The notes under the pieces: generated by a model
Told to the model about the DNA's origin: nothing
Seen by the model: the letters and a program-made list of their open reading frames with translations, nothing else
Databases searched by the model: none
Part shown: in pieces, positions 1-6,449 of the stretch
Numbering within the stretch: position 1 is the stretch's first letter
Layout: each line of letters starts with the position of its first letter
Made by a program: the position numbers and the translations under genes
Source: Nitriliruptoraceae bacterium
GTDB taxonomy: Bacteria; Actinomycetota; Nitriliruptoria; Nitriliruptorales; Nitriliruptoraceae
Reading direction: 5' to 3'
NCBI GenBank assembly: GCA_007117945.1
Contig: SKTN01000153.1
Location: 1-11,054, forward strand
DNA length: 11,054 nt

Positions 1-77
1 CCGGCCGCCCGCAGGGTCAGCGCGCAGGTCAGCCCGGCGAGCCCGGCACCGACGATCAGGACGTCCGCGTCGGCCAT
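1..77 (-). CDS. FAD-dependent oxidoreductase, N-terminal fragment (runs off the window)
   Basis: Only the first 25 codons are visible. They start at an ATG whose first base is 77 and run off the left edge. The peptide begins MADADVLIVGAGLAGL, a short acidic lead followed by a hydrophobic beta strand and the GxGxxG dinucleotide-binding loop (GAGLAG). This is the classic Rossmann start of FAD-dependent amine-oxidase, phytoene-desaturase or protoporphyrinogen-oxidase-like flavoproteins. The start lies 2 nt past the stop of the TIGR01777-type epimerase gene, so the two are almost certainly co-transcribed and perhaps translationally coupled. The substrate cannot be inferred from this fragment. The FAD-binding fold is fairly sure; the subfamily is unknown. 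Confidence 0.75.
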   Translation of the reverse strand, partial: MADADVLIVGAGLAGLTCALTLRAA

Positions 78-79
78 CG

Positions 80-994
80 TCAGGCGGCCTGCCCGTCGAG
101 CAGGGCCGCCTCGAGGGCCGCGACCAGGGTGGTGTGGGTGAAGGTGAAGCCCGCGTCGGTGAGACGGGCGGGCAGGACCCGGTTGCTGACCGTGGCCAGG
201 GTCACACCCATCTCCCCGTAGAGCAGGCGGATCGCCACGGGCGGGATGGGCAGCACCGTCGGGCGGCGCAGGACCTGGCCCAGCGCCCTGGTCAGCTCAC
301 GGTTGGTCACCGGTTCGGGCCCGACGAGGTTGACGGGGCCGGACAGCTCGTCGTGCTCGGCGAGGAAGCGCAGGGCGCGGACCTCGTCCTCGAGGGAGAT
401 CCACGGTACGTACTGGCGACCGTTGCCGACCCTGCCGCCCACACCGAGGCGGAAGGGGAGGTCGATCTTGTCGATCAGGGGCCCGTCCTCGGCGATCACC
501 ACCCCGGTGCGCGGGTGGATCGTGCGGATGCCGGCGTCGATGGCGGGCTGGGCGGCCTGCTCCCAGGCCACGCACACCTCGGCGAGGAAGTCGTCGCCGG
601 GGCCGGAGTCCTCGGTGAGGATCTCGTCCCCGCGGTCGCCGTAGAACCCGACCGCCGAGCAGGAGAGGAACACCCGGGGTGGCGCATCCAGGGCCGCCAG
701 GGTCCGGGCGAGGAGGCCTGTGCCCTGCTCGCGTGAGTCGCGGATGCGCCGTTTGGTGTCCTCGGTCCACCGGGCCGCACCGATCGGTTCGCCGGCGAGG
801 TGGATGACGACGTCCACACCCTCGAGCTTGGCGCCCTCGATGCTGCCCCCTGCGACGTCCCACACGACGTCCTGTGCCTGTGCCCGGGCGGCGTCACGGG
901 TCACCCGCTGGACCTGGTGCCCCGCAGCGGCGAGCGAGGCCGCGAGTGCCTCGCCGATCAGCCCCGTCGAGCCGGTGATCGCGTATCTGGCCAC
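80..994 (-). CDS. TIGR01777-family NAD(P)-dependent epimerase/dehydratase-like protein
   Basis: This 304-aa protein has the usual length for the YfcH/TIGR01777 branch of extended short-chain dehydrogenases. Residues 7-14 (TGSTGLIG) form the N-terminal nucleotide-binding glycine loop. A DVVIHLAGEPI segment follows, typical of the branch. A central SCSAVGFYGDRG segment matches its characteristic S-A-x-G-x-Y-G motif. The last 50 or so residues (LLYGEMGVTLATVSNRVLP onward) look like the C-terminal DUF1731 domain. The start is a GTG preceded by a GGAGG Shine-Dalgarno about 8 nt upstream. The cellular substrate of the family is not established. Only 2 nt separate this gene from the FAD oxidoreductase downstream, suggesting a two-gene redox unit. 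The family call is secure; function is unknown. Confidence 0.9.
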   Translation of the reverse strand: MARYAITGSTGLIGEALAASLAAAGHQVQRVTRDAARAQAQDVVWDVAGGSIEGAKLEGVDVVIHLAGEPIGAARWTEDTKRRIRDSREQGTGLLARTLAALDAPPRVFLSCSAVGFYGDRGDEILTEDSGPGDDFLAEVCVAWEQAAQPAIDAGIRTIHPRTGVVIAEDGPLIDKIDLPFRLGVGGRVGNGRQYVPWISLEDEVRALRFLAEHDELSGPVNLVGPEPVTNRELTRALGQVLRRPTVLPIPPVAIRLLYGEMGVTLATVSNRVLPARLTDAGFTFTHTTLVAALEAALLDGQAA

Positions 995-1051
995 CCGTCA
1001 ACCCTCCACGTGTCGGTGTCGGTGAGCTTCGCAGATGCGACGCCCCTCGGA

Positions 1052-1109
1052 CGGGCTCACGACGGGAGGAGCCCGCACCGGCCGGCCGACGGGGGGTTCG
1101 GACGGCCGG
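1052..1109 (-). terminator. Weak GC hairpins downstream of bioY (possible terminator)
   Basis: Two short inverted repeats lie between the bioY stop and the epimerase start. One has a 7-bp stem of 1082-1088 with 1103-1109 and a 14-nt loop. The other pairs 1052-1058 with 1069-1075 and has a 10-nt loop. Neither has a following T tract, so rho-independent termination is doubtful; they could attenuate or simply reflect the GC-rich sequence. I see no convincing separate promoter for the epimerase gene in this 128-bp gap. Confidence 0.25.
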
Positions 1110-1122
1110 GGCGGGCCGTTCG

Positions 1123-1704
1123 TCAGGCCCCGTGGGACCCGACGAGCTTCCAGGTCGCAGGCAGGAGCGCGGCAGCCAGCGCGAGCTTGACGGCGTCACC
1201 GATGAGGAAGGGCACGGCACCGAGCAGGGTGGCCTCCACGATCCCGACGCCGAGCACCAGCGCCAGGCCCGTGACGCCCGCGGCGTAGATGACGAGGTTG
1301 CCGACCGCCATCAGCGCCACGGTGCGTGCGACGGTGCGGTCGTTGCCCAGCCGTGCCAGGCGTCCCACGATCCAGGCGGCCGCGACGAAGCCGATGATGT
1401 AGCCGAAGGAGGCCCCGCCCGTGGCCGTGAACCACGGCACGCCGGCGACGCCCAGCACGAGGTAGAGGCTGGCACCCAGCGTGGCGCGGCCGGCGCCCAG
1501 CGCCGCGGCACCGAGTAGCACCGCGAAGGTCTGGCCCGTCACGGGGACGGGACTGAAGGGCAGGAACACCGCCACCTGTGCCGACAGCCCGATCACCGCG
1601 GCGAAGGTGCCGATCAGGGCGATGTCGCGGACGCGCTCGCCCGGGACAAGGTCGGCGAGCACCCGGCCGGGTGCGATCGGGTTCGGGGCCGAGATGGCGC
1701 TCAC
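1123..1704 (-). CDS. bioY: BioY family biotin transporter (S component of an ECF transporter)
   Basis: This 193-aa, strongly hydrophobic protein has about six membrane segments and the usual BioY length. The family motifs are visible: PFSPVPVTGQTFAVLLGAA in the first third, then LGVAGVPWFTATGGASFGYIIGF, which holds the conserved glycines around the biotin-binding site. BioY binds biotin in the cytoplasmic membrane. It works with an energising module (BioM/EcfA ATPase and BioN/EcfT) or, in some species, alone. No ATPase or T-component gene is adjacent, so it either borrows a shared ECF module or acts solitarily. The GTG start has a GGAGG ribosome site 5 nt upstream. A separate promoter is likely in the 76-bp gap behind the flavin oxidoreductase. 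No BirA or BioQ operator was recognised. Confidence 0.95.
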   Translation of the reverse strand: MSAISAPNPIAPGRVLADLVPGERVRDIALIGTFAAVIGLSAQVAVFLPFSPVPVTGQTFAVLLGAAALGAGRATLGASLYLVLGVAGVPWFTATGGASFGYIIGFVAAAWIVGRLARLGNDRTVARTVALMAVGNLVIYAAGVTGLALVLGVGIVEATLLGAVPFLIGDAVKLALAAALLPATWKLVGSHGA

Positions 1705-1755
1705 GGGGACCTCCGGGGGGTGTCGTGCGGTGGCGGCGTCACGCTGGTGGCGCTC

Positions 1756-1784
1756 ACGATAGGCGAGCGGCCCGTCGCCGTCAC
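1756..1784 (-). promoter_or_regulatory. Candidate sigma-70-type promoter for bioY
   Basis: On the minus strand GTGACG (1779-1784) and TATCGT (1756-1761) are separated by exactly 17 nt, each matching the -35/-10 consensus at 4 of 6 positions. The predicted start of transcription is near 1749, giving a leader of about 45 nt that includes the GGAGG site. The -35 box overlaps the stop codon of the upstream oxidoreductase gene. This is inference from pattern only. Confidence 0.4.
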
Positions 1785-2851
1785 CGCCAACCCCGCAGGT
1801 AGGGGGTCGGGACGCTCGCCCGGGCCTCGGCGCCGAGCGCCCGGGCGGCGTGCTGCGGCCAGTAGGGCTCCCGCAGCGACGCCCGGCCGAGGAGCACCAG
1901 GTCGGCCTGGCCGGCGGCCACGATCGCCTCGGCCTGGTGGGGGTCGGTGATCAGCCCCACGGCGGCGGTGGCCACGGACGCCTCCGCGCGGATCCGGGCG
2001 GCGAAGGGCACCTGGTACCCGGGCCCGGTGGGGATGGACACGCCGGGGACGGCACCGCCGGAGCTGCAGTCGACGAGGTCGACGCCCAGAGGCACCAGTT
2101 CGCGAGCCAGGGAGACCGGCTCGTCGGCCGTCCAGCCACCGTCGACCCAGTCGGTCACCGACAGACGCACCAGGAGGGGCAGGTGGTCGGGCCACACCTC
2201 GCGGATCGCGGCGACGACCTCGCGGGTGAGGCGGGTGCGTCCCGCCAGGTCACCGCCGTAGGCGTCGTCGCGCCGGTTGGCCAGGGGCGAGTGGAAGCTG
2301 TGCAGCAGGTAGCCGTGGGCGGCGTGCACCTCCACCGCCTCTGCGCCGGCGTGCAGCGCCCGCTCGGCCGCGGCGCGGAAGTCGGCGACCACCCCGGCGA
2401 GCGCGGTGGTGGTCAGTTCGTGGGGCGTGGGGAGGTCGTCGGCGAAGGGCACCGGGCTCGGCCCGACCACGGGCCAGCCGCCCTCGCCGATCGCCACGGG
2501 TCCGCCGCCCTCAGCCGGTGGGGCCGTGGAGGCCTTGCGGCCGGCGTGGGCGAGCTGGACCCCCGCCACGGCGCCGTGGGCGCGGATCGCCCCGAAGGTC
2601 GGCGCAAGCGCCTCGGCCTGGGCGTCCTCCCACAGCCCGAGACAGGCCGGCGAGATGCGCCCCTCGGGGGCGACGGCGGTGGCCTCGGTCAGCACCAGGG
2701 CGCTGCCGCCGACCGCCCGGGAGACGAGGTGGACGTGGTGCCAGTCGTTGGCGAGGCCGTCCACGGCGCGGTACTGGCACATCGGGGCGACACCGATGCG
2801 GTTGCGCAGGGTCACGCCGCGCAGGGTCATCGGCGACAGCAACGCGCTCAT
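1781..2851 (-). CDS. NADH:flavin oxidoreductase, Old Yellow Enzyme family (YqjM/NamA-like)
   Basis: This 356-aa FMN-dependent TIM-barrel ene-reductase belongs to the thermophilic-like YqjM class. Visible hallmarks are Cys25 and Tyr27 in PMCQY (the flavin-tuning Cys of YqjM), VQLAHAGRKAS near residue 98, the substrate-binding pair His176/His179 in EVHAAHGYLLHSF, DDAYGG near 195, and the phosphate-binding LGRASLREPYWP near 321. Arg353 in the C-terminal YLRGW corresponds to the arginine finger that reaches into the neighbouring subunit in YqjM. Such enzymes reduce activated C=C bonds with NAD(P)H; the physiological substrate is usually unknown. The ATG start overlaps the stop of the ATP-grasp gene by one base (TGATG), with only a poor ribosome site, which implies translational coupling. 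Confidence 0.93.
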   Translation of the reverse strand: MSALLSPMTLRGVTLRNRIGVAPMCQYRAVDGLANDWHHVHLVSRAVGGSALVLTEATAVAPEGRISPACLGLWEDAQAEALAPTFGAIRAHGAVAGVQLAHAGRKASTAPPAEGGGPVAIGEGGWPVVGPSPVPFADDLPTPHELTTTALAGVVADFRAAAERALHAGAEAVEVHAAHGYLLHSFHSPLANRRDDAYGGDLAGRTRLTREVVAAIREVWPDHLPLLVRLSVTDWVDGGWTADEPVSLARELVPLGVDLVDCSSGGAVPGVSIPTGPGYQVPFAARIRAEASVATAAVGLITDPHQAEAIVAAGQADLVLLGRASLREPYWPQHAARALGAEARASVPTPYLRGWR

Positions 2852-3801
2852 CAGCCGGCCGTCCCGGGGGTGCCGGCGGTGCCGGGGGCGCCGGGGGTGC
2901 CGGGCATCCCGGCAGCACCGGCCGGTCCGGGTGCGCCCGCGGCGACGGGCGCCAGACGCCGTTCCAACGCGGCGACCAGTCGCTCGGCGGAGCCCGCCAC
3001 CAGGTGCATGTACAGGCCCGGTTCGGTCAGCTCCACCTCGTTGACCAGCCAGGTGCCGGCGTCGTCGACCAGCAGGTCCACCCGGGCGAAGAGGGGGTCG
3101 TGGCCCGTGACCTCGACCACCCAGCGGGCGAGACGGGCGGCGTCCTCGGGGATGCTCACGACGGGCTCGTAGCTCCCGCCACGGTCGATCTGGACGAGGA
3201 AGGCGCCCTCGGCGGGGCGCTTGCGTACGGCGTGGCTGACGGCGCCGTCGAAGAGCACCACGCTGAGCTCACCGACGGTCTCGATGCTCGGCAGGTAGGG
3301 CTGGACGAGGGCGTCGCCGGCGGCGGTGAGGGCATCGAGGTGGTCCTGGCCCTGCGGTGGTGTGCAGCGCAGCAGCCCGTCCCCGCCCGCACCGATGGCG
3401 GGTTTGAGGACCACCTCCGGCCAGTCCCGCGCCGTCGCCAGCGCCCCCAGATCGACGTGGTCGCCCCGCGCGAGCCACGCGGTGGGCACCAGGGGCATCC
3501 CGCGCTCCTCGAGTTCCAGCAGGTACCCCTTGTGGGTGTTCCAGCGCACCACCTCGGCGCTGTTGTGCAGCGTGGTGACCGCGGCCACCTCGGCGGCCCA
3601 GGCGACGAAGCGGTCACGGCGCGCCGGGTAGTCCCAGGTGGTACGGATCAGCACGGCATCGAGGTCCTGCCAGGCGACCCGTGGGTCGTCCCAGGCGTGC
3701 AGTTCGGCCTGGTGACCCGCCGCCTCGAGGGCCGCGAGCAGGGGTGCGTCGTCCTGGTCGGTGAACTCCTGATCGGCAGCGGTGGCCAGGGCGATGCGCA
3801 C
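2851..3801 (-). CDS. ATP-grasp ligase, DcsG-like (RimK/glutathione-synthetase-type), with collagen-like C-terminal tail
   Basis: ATP-grasp enzymes activate a carboxylate as an acylphosphate and join it to a nucleophile. From a GTG at 3801 the protein is 316 aa and starts VRIALATAADQEF, as this family usually does. That start has GGAG 9 nt upstream. A longer in-frame GTG at 3873 would add 24 Pro/Ser-rich residues and has no convincing ribosome site. Numbered from 3801: IRTTWDYPARRD lies near 52-63, the ATP-binding VLKPAIGAGGDG near 131-142 with Lys133, and the metal-binding NEVELTEPGL at 254-263. The TTWDYP and VELTEPGL pattern resembles O-ureido-D-serine cyclo-ligase DcsG and its many uncharacterised relatives. 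No other cycloserine gene is nearby, so the substrate is not assigned. The last 28 residues (289-316) are nine Gly-X-Y triplets plus a Gly, odd for a soluble ligase. It overlaps the next gene by one base. Confidence 0.85.
   Translation of the reverse strand: MRIALATAADQEFTDQDDAPLLAALEAAGHQAELHAWDDPRVAWQDLDAVLIRTTWDYPARRDRFVAWAAEVAAVTTLHNSAEVVRWNTHKGYLLELEERGMPLVPTAWLARGDHVDLGALATARDWPEVVLKPAIGAGGDGLLRCTPPQGQDHLDALTAAGDALVQPYLPSIETVGELSVVLFDGAVSHAVRKRPAEGAFLVQIDRGGSYEPVVSIPEDAARLARWVVEVTGHDPLFARVDLLVDDAGTWLVNEVELTEPGLYMHLVAGSAERLVAALERRLAPVAAGAPGPAGAAGMPGTPGAPGTAGTPGTAG
2854..2937 (-). repeat. Degenerate 9-bp minisatellite encoding nine Gly-X-Y triplets
   Basis: The 3' end of the ATP-grasp gene is an imperfect 9-bp repeat whose plus-strand unit resembles CGGGGGTGC. 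It encodes GAP GPA GAA GMP GTP GAP GTA GTP GTA G. The unit is a multiple of three, so copy-number change would lengthen or shorten the tail without shifting frame or disturbing the coupled downstream start. Confidence 0.8.
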
Positions 3802-3882
3802 GGGACGGGACTCCGGACTCGAGGGGCGGGAGCGCAGCGGCGGGGAGGGTGCCGCCAGGGCAGGGCCGGCCACGCTACCCCG

Positions 3883-3906
3883 GAGCCGTCGAGGGAGCCG
3901 TCGAGG
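3883..3906 (-). repeat. 12-bp perfect tandem duplication (2 copies)
   Basis: The plus-strand unit GAGCCGTCGAGG is present twice back to back. It lies just past the 24-bp array on the ATP-grasp side. Read in the frame shared by the omega-amidase and ATP-grasp genes it would encode PRRL twice. Confidence 0.85.
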
Positions 3907-4002
3907 CCAGCCGCGGCCCCGTGGCCTGCGTCAGCCGCGGCCCCGTGGCCTGCGTCAGCCGCGGCCCCGTGGCCTGCGTCAGCCGCGGCCCCGTGGCCGA
4001 CG
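3907..4002 (-). repeat. 24-bp tandem array, four copies, spanning the omega-amidase stop codon
   Basis: Four 24-bp units occupy 3979-4002, 3955-3978, 3931-3954 and 3907-3930. On the minus strand each reads as codons R R P R G R G followed by TGA, except the last copy, which has TGG. The first copy, which is the real end of the omega-amidase gene, differs at two bases in its first two codons; the others are nearly identical. The array thus looks like tandem amplification of the last eight codons of the gene, including its stop. Each unit contains the palindrome GCCGCGGC and can form a small hairpin. Confidence 0.9.
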
Positions 4003-4761
4003 GTCGGCGCGGAAGGGGAAGCGCTCCCGTACGGCCGCGACCTCTGCAGGGTCCACCTCGACGTCGAGGGTCGCCTCCTGAGTCGCCGCGCTGGCCACCA
4101 CCTCGCCGAGGGGGTCCACGACGCGGCTGTCACCGGCGTACTCCAGCCCGCCGCCGCTACCGACCCGGTTGACGCCCACCACGTAGCACTGGTTCTCGAC
4201 CGCCCGGGCATCGAGGAGCAGCCGCCAGTGGTGGCGTCGGGCGGCCGGCCAGTTGGCGACCACCACCTCGACGTCCACGGCGGGGTCCCGGTCCCAGTAC
4301 AGGTCGGCGAAGCGCAGGTCGTAGCAGACCGACAGGCCCACACGGGCGCCGGCGATCTCCAGGGTGGCCTCCTCCGCGCCGGCGTCGAACCGCTCGTGCT
4401 CACCGGCGTAGGAGAAGGGGTGGATCTTGTCGTAGCGGGCGAGCAGACCGTCGGGGCCCACGACCACCATGGAGTTGGTCGGCAGGGCCCCGTCCACCTC
4501 GTCGTCGGGCAGCAGGGCCAGGGAGCCGGCGATCAGCGTGCCGTGGGTGCGCGCCTGGGCGTGCAGCCAGTCGAGCGTGGGCCCGTCGGAACGCTCCGCC
4601 GTGAGGTGGGTCTGCATGGAGAACCCCGTGGGGAACATCTCCGTGAGCAGGATGAGGTCGGGAGCGGCTGCAGTGGCGCGGGCCAGCAGCGGCTCGAGGT
4701 GGGCGAGGGTGGCCTCGCGATCCTCGAAGACGATGTCGTGCTGGAGGGCGGTGATCCTCAC
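3979..4761 (-). CDS. Omega-amidase, YafV/Nit2-like (nitrilase superfamily)
   Basis: This cytoplasmic C-N hydrolase has 260 aa, close to E. coli YafV. The catalytic triad is visible: Glu41 in LTEMFPTGFSM, Lys112 in YDKIHPF, and nucleophile Cys146 in SVCYDLRF. The stretch VVANWPAARRHHWRLLLDAR (about 167-186), then ENQCYVVGVNRVG and GDSRVVDPLGE, follows YafV closely. Omega-amidases hydrolyse alpha-ketoglutaramate and alpha-ketosuccinamate to 2-oxoglutarate or oxaloacetate plus ammonia, cleaning up after glutamine and asparagine transaminases. The GTG at 4761 is chosen because GGGGAGG lies 7 nt upstream and the protein begins VRITALQHDI as in the family. A longer frame back to 4905 is not needed. 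The start overlaps the TetR stop by 4 nt (GTGA), so the two are coupled. The C-terminus RRPRGRG and its stop form the first unit of a 24-bp repeat array. Confidence 0.93.
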   Translation of the reverse strand: MRITALQHDIVFEDREATLAHLEPLLARATAAAPDLILLTEMFPTGFSMQTHLTAERSDGPTLDWLHAQARTHGTLIAGSLALLPDDEVDGALPTNSMVVVGPDGLLARYDKIHPFSYAGEHERFDAGAEEATLEIAGARVGLSVCYDLRFADLYWDRDPAVDVEVVVANWPAARRHHWRLLLDARAVENQCYVVGVNRVGSGGGLEYAGDSRVVDPLGEVVASAATQEATLDVEVDPAEVAAVRERFPFRADRRPRGRG

Positions 4762-5465
4762 GTCGAGGCCTCCCCTGAGGTGTCGGGTGGGGTGTCGGTC
4801 TCGCCGCCGGATGACGCGGCGGCATCTGCGGCGCGCGCGGCTCGGGCGCGGCGCGCCTGGTAGCGGTCGACCGGGTCCGGTTTCAGCCCCCGCAGGCCGT
4901 ACCACAGCAGGTTCACCACGTGGGCGGCGACCTGGTCGCGGGGCCAGTCACGGTGCTCGAGCCACCACTCCCCCACCAGGGCGACGGCACCGACCAGCAT
5001 CAGCGCGTACATCGGCGCGGTCTGTGCATCGAACCCGCTGTCGCCGAAACCGTCGACGAGCTGCTGCTCCGCCCGGGTGGCGATGTCGGAGATGACGCTG
5101 GCGAAGGAGCCCCCGGTCATGCCGATCGGTGCGTCGCGGATCAGGACCCGGAAGCCGTCCTCGTGGTCCTCGATGTAGGTCAGGAAGCCCTCGGCGGCGG
5201 ACTCGGCGACCGCGCGCGGGTCCTGGGCCTCGAAGGCCCCCGCGATCGAGGTCGTCAGCCGGCGGACCTCCCGGTCCACGACCACGGCGTAGACCCCCTC
5301 CTTGCCGCCGAAGTGCTGGTAGACCACGGGCTTGGACACCCCGGCGCGCTCGGCGATCTCCTCGATCGAGGTGGCTTCGAACCCGCGCTCGGCGAACAGT
5401 GACCGTGCGACCCCGACGAGCTGCTCCCGCCGCTGCTGGGCGGTCATCCGCACCCGCTTGGTCAC
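4758..5465 (-). CDS. TetR/AcrR family transcriptional regulator
   Basis: This 235-aa one-component repressor-type regulator has an N-terminal helix-turn-helix at about residues 33-52 (TSIEEIAERAGVSKPVVYQHF), preceded by the usual helix LVGVARSLFAERGFEA. The C-terminal ligand domain carries an ALMLVGAVALVGEWWLEH segment common among actinobacterial TetR proteins. An Ala/Arg-rich, then Ser/Thr/Glu-rich tail of about 40 residues follows. The GTG start at 5465 is chosen for its GAGGAG site 7 nt upstream; a longer frame to 5507 lacks one. It heads the minus-strand run and overlaps the omega-amidase gene by 4 nt. It diverges from the inositol-monophosphatase-like gene across 68 bp, so it may autoregulate and affect both directions. 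The ligand is unknown. Confidence 0.93.
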   Translation of the reverse strand: MTKRVRMTAQQRREQLVGVARSLFAERGFEATSIEEIAERAGVSKPVVYQHFGGKEGVYAVVVDREVRRLTTSIAGAFEAQDPRAVAESAAEGFLTYIEDHEDGFRVLIRDAPIGMTGGSFASVISDIATRAEQQLVDGFGDSGFDAQTAPMYALMLVGAVALVGEWWLEHRDWPRDQVAAHVVNLLWYGLRGLKPDPVDRYQARRARAARAADAAASSGGETDTPPDTSGEAST

Positions 5466-5489
5466 GTCCCCGCTCCTCGTCGACCCCGC

Positions 5490-5495
5490 ACCGTA
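5490..5495 (-). promoter_or_regulatory. Candidate -10 box for the TetR-led transcript
   Basis: TACGGT on the minus strand fits the actinobacterial TANNNT -10 pattern. It would start transcription near 5483, leaving a short leader carrying GAGGAG. A TACCG/CGGTA dyad (5494-5498 and 5519-5523) and the palindrome CCCCGGGG (5507-5514) lie in the same 68-bp divergent gap and are possible TetR operator parts. None is convincing alone. Confidence 0.35.
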
Positions 5496-5521
5496 CCGCC
5501 GGCACACCCCGGGGAGGCCGG

Positions 5522-5527
5522 TAGGGT
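5522..5527 (+). promoter_or_regulatory. -10 box for a leaderless inositol-monophosphatase-like mRNA
   Basis: TAGGGT ends 6 nt before the GTG start at 5534, the spacing expected when transcription begins on the start codon itself. No strong Shine-Dalgarno is present. The -35 region is not recognisable. Confidence 0.55.
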
Positions 5528-5533
5528 GGGCAG

Positions 5534-6406
5534 GTGTCCACCTCCCCCGCCCCGTCCTCCCCTGCCGCCGGGCCGCCGTCCCTCGACGCGGCGCTGGACG
5601 CCATCGGGGCCGGTCTGGACGCGGTCGGCGGGTGGCTGGTGCAACGCAGCGGCACCCTCGCGGTGACGGAGAAGGCCGACGGCACCCCGGTCACCGACGC
5701 CGACACCCACGTCGACGACCGACTCCGGGAGCATCTCGCCGCGGCCTTCCCCCACCACGGCGTGCTCAGCGAGGAACGGGGCACCGTCGCGCCCGATACG
5801 GAGTGGACCTGGGTCATCGACCCGGTGGACGGCACCTCGAACTACACCAACGGGCTGCCCTACTGGTGCATCTCCGTCGCCCTGCTCCAGCACGGCGAAC
5901 CGGTCCTCGGCGTGATCGACGCGCCGGCGCTCGGCCGCCGCTACACCGCCCTGGTGGGACGCGGCGCATGGCTGCAGGCCCGGTGGACGTCCCTGGACGG
6001 CGAGCAACAGCGGTCCACCACGCGGCCCCTCGAGGTGCGCAGCCCCGTCGACTGGCGCGACCCGACCCACGGTCACGTCCCGGTGATGCTGACCTCGGGC
6101 ACGGCCAAACGTGCACGGGGCGCGGGCCTGGCCCTCAACCCCCGGGTCATGGGCTCCACCGCCCTGGACATCGCGCTGGTGGCCGAGGGCGTCGCCGCCG
6201 CCTCCATCGCCGTGGAGCCCAAGGTCTGGGACATCGCGGCCGGGGCACTGCTGGTCCGCGAGGCCGGTGGCGCCGTGGTGACCATCGAGCGCGAACCGCT
6301 GCTGCCGCTGACCCGGGGCCTCGAGCAGGAGGGCCGCTCCGCGATCACCGCGACGGGGCCGGAGGTGGCCTACGTCCAGGAACTCAGCCGGGCACTGCTG
6401 GCCTGA
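5534..6406 (+). CDS. Inositol monophosphatase family protein (SuhB/HisN-like)
   Basis: This 290-aa metal-dependent sugar or histidinol phosphatase is slightly longer than the typical 260-270 aa because of a Ser/Pro/Ala-rich N-terminal lead of about 15 residues. Metal and substrate ligands are visible: Asp55 in TPVTDADT, Glu80/Glu81 in LSEERG, the signature WVIDPVDGTSNYTNGLPYW with Asp96 and Asp99, and Asp223 in VWDIAAGALLVREAGG. Members dephosphorylate myo-inositol-1-phosphate, histidinol phosphate or related compounds; the sequence alone does not settle which. It stands alone on the plus strand, divergent from the TetR gene and convergent with the histidine kinase gene. The GTG start is supported by a TAGGGT box placed for leaderless transcription. 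Confidence 0.93.
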   Translation: MSTSPAPSSPAAGPPSLDAALDAIGAGLDAVGGWLVQRSGTLAVTEKADGTPVTDADTHVDDRLREHLAAAFPHHGVLSEERGTVAPDTEWTWVIDPVDGTSNYTNGLPYWCISVALLQHGEPVLGVIDAPALGRRYTALVGRGAWLQARWTSLDGEQQRSTTRPLEVRSPVDWRDPTHGHVPVMLTSGTAKRARGAGLALNPRVMGSTALDIALVAEGVAAASIAVEPKVWDIAAGALLVREAGGAVVTIEREPLLPLTRGLEQEGRSAITATGPEVAYVQELSRALLA

Positions 6407-6408
6407 GC

Positions 6409-6448
6409 CGGCGACGACGACCCGGGCCCGCACCATCGACGATCGCCG
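6409..6448. terminator. Imperfect hairpin between convergent genes
   Basis: CGGCGA (6409-6414) pairs with TCGCCG (6443-6448), with partial inner pairing. It fills the 43-bp gap between the phosphatase and histidine kinase stops and could serve both strands. There is no T tract on either side. Confidence 0.3.
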
Positions 6449-6449
6449 T

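Noticed and set aside
1705..1780. A biotin-responsive element or riboswitch ahead of bioY.
   Set aside because: No BirA or BioQ-like palindrome or structured leader was seen in the 76-bp gap, only a plausible promoter and ribosome site.
1850..3172. A 440-codon plus-strand open frame opposite the flavin oxidoreductase gene.
   Set aside because: Same GC-driven antisense artefact; no recognisable domain, and the minus-strand protein has all OYE active-site residues.
3907..4002. The 24-bp array as a CRISPR array or phage attachment site.
   Set aside because: The units are directly abutting with no spacers, the unit matches the end of the coding sequence, and no cas or integrase gene is present.
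2518..4863. A 781-codon open frame on the plus strand, antisense to the flavin oxidoreductase, ATP-grasp, omega-amidase and TetR genes.
   Set aside because: Its translation is low-complexity Arg/Gly/Pro/Ala with no family motifs, and it covers minus-strand genes with clear catalytic residues. Long antisense frames are expected where third positions are nearly all G or C.
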